This document shows positions 5,368 to 7,163 of a stretch of DNA of 7,163 nt, one piece after another; positions within the stretch are counted from its first letter, which is position 1, and the number at the start of each line of letters is the position of its first letter. A program made the position numbers and the translations under genes. The notes beneath the pieces were generated by a model. The model had not been told where the DNA came from, did no database searches, and saw nothing but the letters and a program-made list of their open reading frames with translations. The stretch is from DATIHK01 sp035480775. Lineage in GTDB: Bacteria > Patescibacteriota > WWE3 > UBA101185 > UBA10185. Location of the stretch: assembly GCA_035480775.1 (NCBI GenBank), contig DATIHK010000004.1:1-7163 (forward strand), given 5' to 3'.

Positions 5368-6472
5368 AATCAAGAGTAGCTTTGGCAGTTTTTTCCCAAG
5401 TATAGTTTTTGGCGTGTTCGGCAGCTTTTTGTAAAAATTCAATCGTCGGATAATTTTGTGTGAGTTGTTCTATTCCAATTTTAATCGAGCTAACAGCATT
5501 AGGATCGACATACGATACTAAATTTTCTCCTAAAGCTTTAAAAGACGGAATATCAGAAACTAAACAAGGAGTTTCGCAGGCCATCGCTTCAAGCAAAGTC
5601 AATCCAAAACCTTCTTCAAAAGATGTACTTACATACATAAGAGCTCCAGAAAATAATGCAGGTAAATCTTCATCTGTAGTTCGCTGTAAAAATATAACAT
5701 TGTCCTCGATACCAAATTTTCTTGGTGCGGCTAAAGATTCTTCATAACCCCAACCCAGTTTACCCGATACTGCTAGCTTTAAAGTAGGGTCCTTTTTGAC
5801 GATTAAGCTAAAAGCTTCTATTAATTTAGGTAAATTTTTTCGAGGTTGAATTGTAGAAACGTACAACAAATAATTTCGCGTTTTTAACCTGTATTTGTCG
5901 AGTATTGGAGCTATTTCTAAAGAATGTCTTTTATAAAAGTTTTCACCAACTCCTTCGGGAACTACTTTAATTTTGTCTGGTGAAACTTTCCACTTTTTGT
6001 TGAGAATTTCGGCCAAAGTAAAATCAGACGGAACTATAACCAAATCAGAGTGTTTAACAGTATAACGCGTAGGCCCTTCGAGTAGAAATTCATTACCTTT
6101 TTGATATTTATACTCAAGGCCGTGAATCATAGCCACAAATTTTGTTTTTTTAGAATGAAAAATTGGCATAGTGTGAACAGCTGTAAAAAAAATGTCGACG
6201 GGATTTTTATGGAGCTCTAATGCAAGCCCAGATTGAGTCCATGACAACGAACTTTTTATGACTTTAAACTTAAACTTAGAATTAGCATTTGTTAGTTTAT
6301 TAAAATAATCGCTTTCAGGATTTTTTGTCAGATAAATAGTGTATTCATTTGCCGAATCTATCTTCGCCAATGCGTTAATAATGTTATATATATAATTTTC
6401 TGGACCAGCAGGCTCTTTTATTAAAAGACGCTCTCCATTAATACCAATTTTTGAAAAAAACTCCTTTTTCAT
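5348..6472 (-). CDS. Second GT4 family glycosyltransferase
   Basis: A GT-B, retaining glycosyltransferase of 374 residues. The N-terminal domain starts KIGINGERL with a GPENYIYNII loop (about 23-32). MIHGLEYKY and SDLVIVPSDFT are family landmarks before the linker (VPEGVG). The donor-binding domain has STIQPRKNLPKLIEAF (R211-K212 for the donor phosphates) and a perfect E-x7-E motif (E287-E295, EGFGLTLLE), then SDIPSF and YVDP. It should add a sugar in surface polysaccharide or glycolipid synthesis; the substrate is unknown. It is similar in layout to the convergent glycosyltransferase, including matching C-termini (YTWEKTAKATLDF here, YSWSKTAQITLEAF there), so the two are distant paralogues placed tail to tail. 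The ATG at 6472 is preceded by a promoter only 9 bases away and has no SD upstream. Confidence 0.93.
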   Translation of the reverse strand: MKKEFFSKIGINGERLLIKEPAGPENYIYNIINALAKIDSANEYTIYLTKNPESDYFNKLTNANSKFKFKVIKSSLSWTQSGLALELHKNPVDIFFTAVHTMPIFHSKKTKFVAMIHGLEYKYQKGNEFLLEGPTRYTVKHSDLVIVPSDFTLAEILNKKWKVSPDKIKVVPEGVGENFYKRHSLEIAPILDKYRLKTRNYLLYVSTIQPRKNLPKLIEAFSLIVKKDPTLKLAVSGKLGWGYEESLAAPRKFGIEDNVIFLQRTTDEDLPALFSGALMYVSTSFEEGFGLTLLEAMACETPCLVSDIPSFKALGENLVSYVDPNAVSSIKIGIEQLTQNYPTIEFLQKAAEHAKNYTWEKTAKATLDFIQGLH

Positions 6473-6481
6473 ACCAGTTAG

Positions 6482-6509
6482 ATTTTATAGTATATAAAAG
6501 TTTTCGCAA
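6482..6509 (-). promoter_or_regulatory. Probable promoter of the second glycosyltransferase gene
   Basis: On the minus strand: TTGCGA (6509-6504, 4 of 6), a 16-base spacer, TAAAAT (6487-6482, 5 of 6), then 9 bases to the ATG. The predicted leader is 2-3 bases. A TATACT (6494-6489) is an alternative -10 but has no -35 at the right distance. The rest of the 99-base gap (6473-6571) must hold the promoter of the divergent gene. TATTCT (6532-6537) is a weak candidate and I do not call it. Confidence 0.45.
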
Positions 6510-6571
6510 ACAATGGTTGATTTAGATAACATATTCTGCTAGCCTTTAAGTTGATCTTTTCGTTCTAATTT

Positions 6572-7163
6572 ATGAAAAATTCTATTAAATCAATTACTCC
6601 AGATAAGAAGTTTTTTACCAATAAAGGCAAATCGATAAGGCAGTTGGAACAAACAAATACAATTAGTATTTATAAAAATTATTCTTCACATTTCTTTAAA
6701 AAAGACGATAAAATTAGTACATTGTTTGAAGAACCACAGCTCGAAGAATTATCTTCGCTAGCAAATGTTATTCCGACTAAAAGACAAGTAATAATTAATA
6801 GCTTTACAACTTTCACCAGTAACCATAAAAAAGCCTCATCTTCACTGATGCTAAGTCTTATTCCTTTGACTTTATTTATTTTCTTTTCGATTCCGGCTTT
6901 TACATTTTCAAGACCACACGCTAAGTATTCTGTTTTTTCATCAAAACCACTGACAGTTGGCGGTATAGCTGAACAAGTAGCCACCGGTGATCCAAGAGCA
7001 GTTAAGCTAGATGGAGTTTTTACAGAATATGGCTGCCCAAACTTTGAAGGATTAGGAGCTAATTTTGTTGCCGAAGCCGATAAAAACAAAATTCCTTATT
7101 GGCTTATTCCTGCTGTTTCATTTCAAGAATCAGATTGCGGTAATATAACTCCTAAAAAAGACG
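6572..7163 (+). CDS. Membrane-anchored putative peptidoglycan hydrolase, N-terminal part (runs off right edge)
   Basis: The frame is open from ATG 6572 to the window end without a stop (197 codons). The first 90 residues are polar, rich in Lys, Ser and Thr, and probably cytoplasmic. Residues 92-112 (LMLSLIPLTLFIFFSIPAFTF) form one membrane helix, and the rest should lie outside. From about residue 148, LDGVFTEYGCPNFEGLGANF leads into ADKNKIPYWLIPAVSFQES, which resembles the start of a lysozyme-like / glucosaminidase-like or lytic transglycosylase domain. E186 in FQESDCG would be the catalytic Glu. Cleavage of the peptidoglycan glycan strand is therefore likely but inferred, because the rest of the domain is outside the window. 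C157 and C189 could pair. The start is the first ATG of the frame, 99 bases from the divergent glycosyltransferase start, with no SD. The next in-frame Met is residue 93, inside the membrane helix. Confidence 0.72.
   Translation, partial: MKNSIKSITPDKKFFTNKGKSIRQLEQTNTISIYKNYSSHFFKKDDKISTLFEEPQLEELSSLANVIPTKRQVIINSFTTFTSNHKKASSSLMLSLIPLTLFIFFSIPAFTFSRPHAKYSVFSSKPLTVGGIAEQVATGDPRAVKLDGVFTEYGCPNFEGLGANFVAEADKNKIPYWLIPAVSFQESDCGNITPKKD

Noticed and set aside
5359..5374. CTTGA/TCAAG hairpin at the overlap of the two glycosyltransferase genes
   Set aside because: A 5-bp stem with no following T run on either strand; likely chance.
6461..6466. AAGGAG on the minus strand just inside the second glycosyltransferase gene, as an SD for a later start
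   Set aside because: No in-frame ATG, GTG or TTG follows at a suitable distance, and the residues from ATG 6472 onward fit the family.
6679..7089. Minus-strand open frame of 136 codons
   Set aside because: It lies wholly antisense to the plus-strand hydrolase-like gene, which has a membrane helix and a recognisable catalytic segment. The minus-strand translation has no recognisable domain.
1..7163. tRNA, rRNA, CRISPR, insertion sequence or attachment site
   Set aside because: Almost all bases are coding. The largest gaps are 99-118 bases and hold promoters, with no repeat arrays, transposase remnants or cloverleaf-like sequence seen.

Overview
The window is an AT-rich, densely packed bacterial segment holding ten protein genes, two of them cut by the window edges. 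I see no RNA gene, CRISPR array, insertion sequence or origin. The style suggests a Candidate Phyla Radiation (Patescibacteria) genome, perhaps the Microgenomates side: small single-domain proteins, many GT4 glycosyltransferases, a lone receiver domain, a winged-helix/Nudix fusion, a small secreted coiled-coil protein, and several genes with no room for a Shine-Dalgarno (SD) site. This assignment is from family resemblance only. TGA is used as a stop (position 1037), so the TGA-glycine code of Gracilibacteria/Absconditabacteria does not apply here.

Layout, left to right. (1) 1-1039, plus strand: the 3' part of an exonuclease III gene, then an orotate phosphoribosyltransferase-like gene 2 bases later, a small operon of DNA repair and pyrimidine metabolism. 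(2) 1025-2466: a block that looks different from its surroundings. A TIM-barrel protein (minus) and a four-helix membrane protein (plus) are transcribed divergently. Both have clear SD sites, the TIM-barrel gene is visibly richer in G+C, and each transcript ends at a good intrinsic terminator. (3) 2465-3651: a winged-helix/Nudix gene (minus) divergent from a stand-alone response-regulator receiver gene (plus), with a 16-base palindrome between them. (4) 3661-6472: a secreted protein (minus) divergent from a GT4 glycosyltransferase (plus), which runs tail-to-tail into a second GT4 glycosyltransferase (minus) with a 20-base overlap. (5) 6572 to the right edge: the N-terminal part of a membrane-anchored, probably peptidoglycan-cleaving enzyme.

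How the genes fit together: the right half is mostly envelope biology (two sugar transferases, an exported protein, a putative wall hydrolase). The left half is nucleotide and DNA maintenance. No complete pathway is visible, and most neighbours are divergent or convergent single-gene units.

The most interesting signal is in the start regions. Four genes (starts 3157, 3253, 4194, 4231) have a -10-like hexamer exactly 6 bases before the ATG, which predicts leaderless mRNAs. A fifth (6472) predicts a leader of only 2-3 bases. The two genes of the G+C-richer block instead have roughly 30-base leaders with SD sites, so two translation-initiation styles lie side by side.
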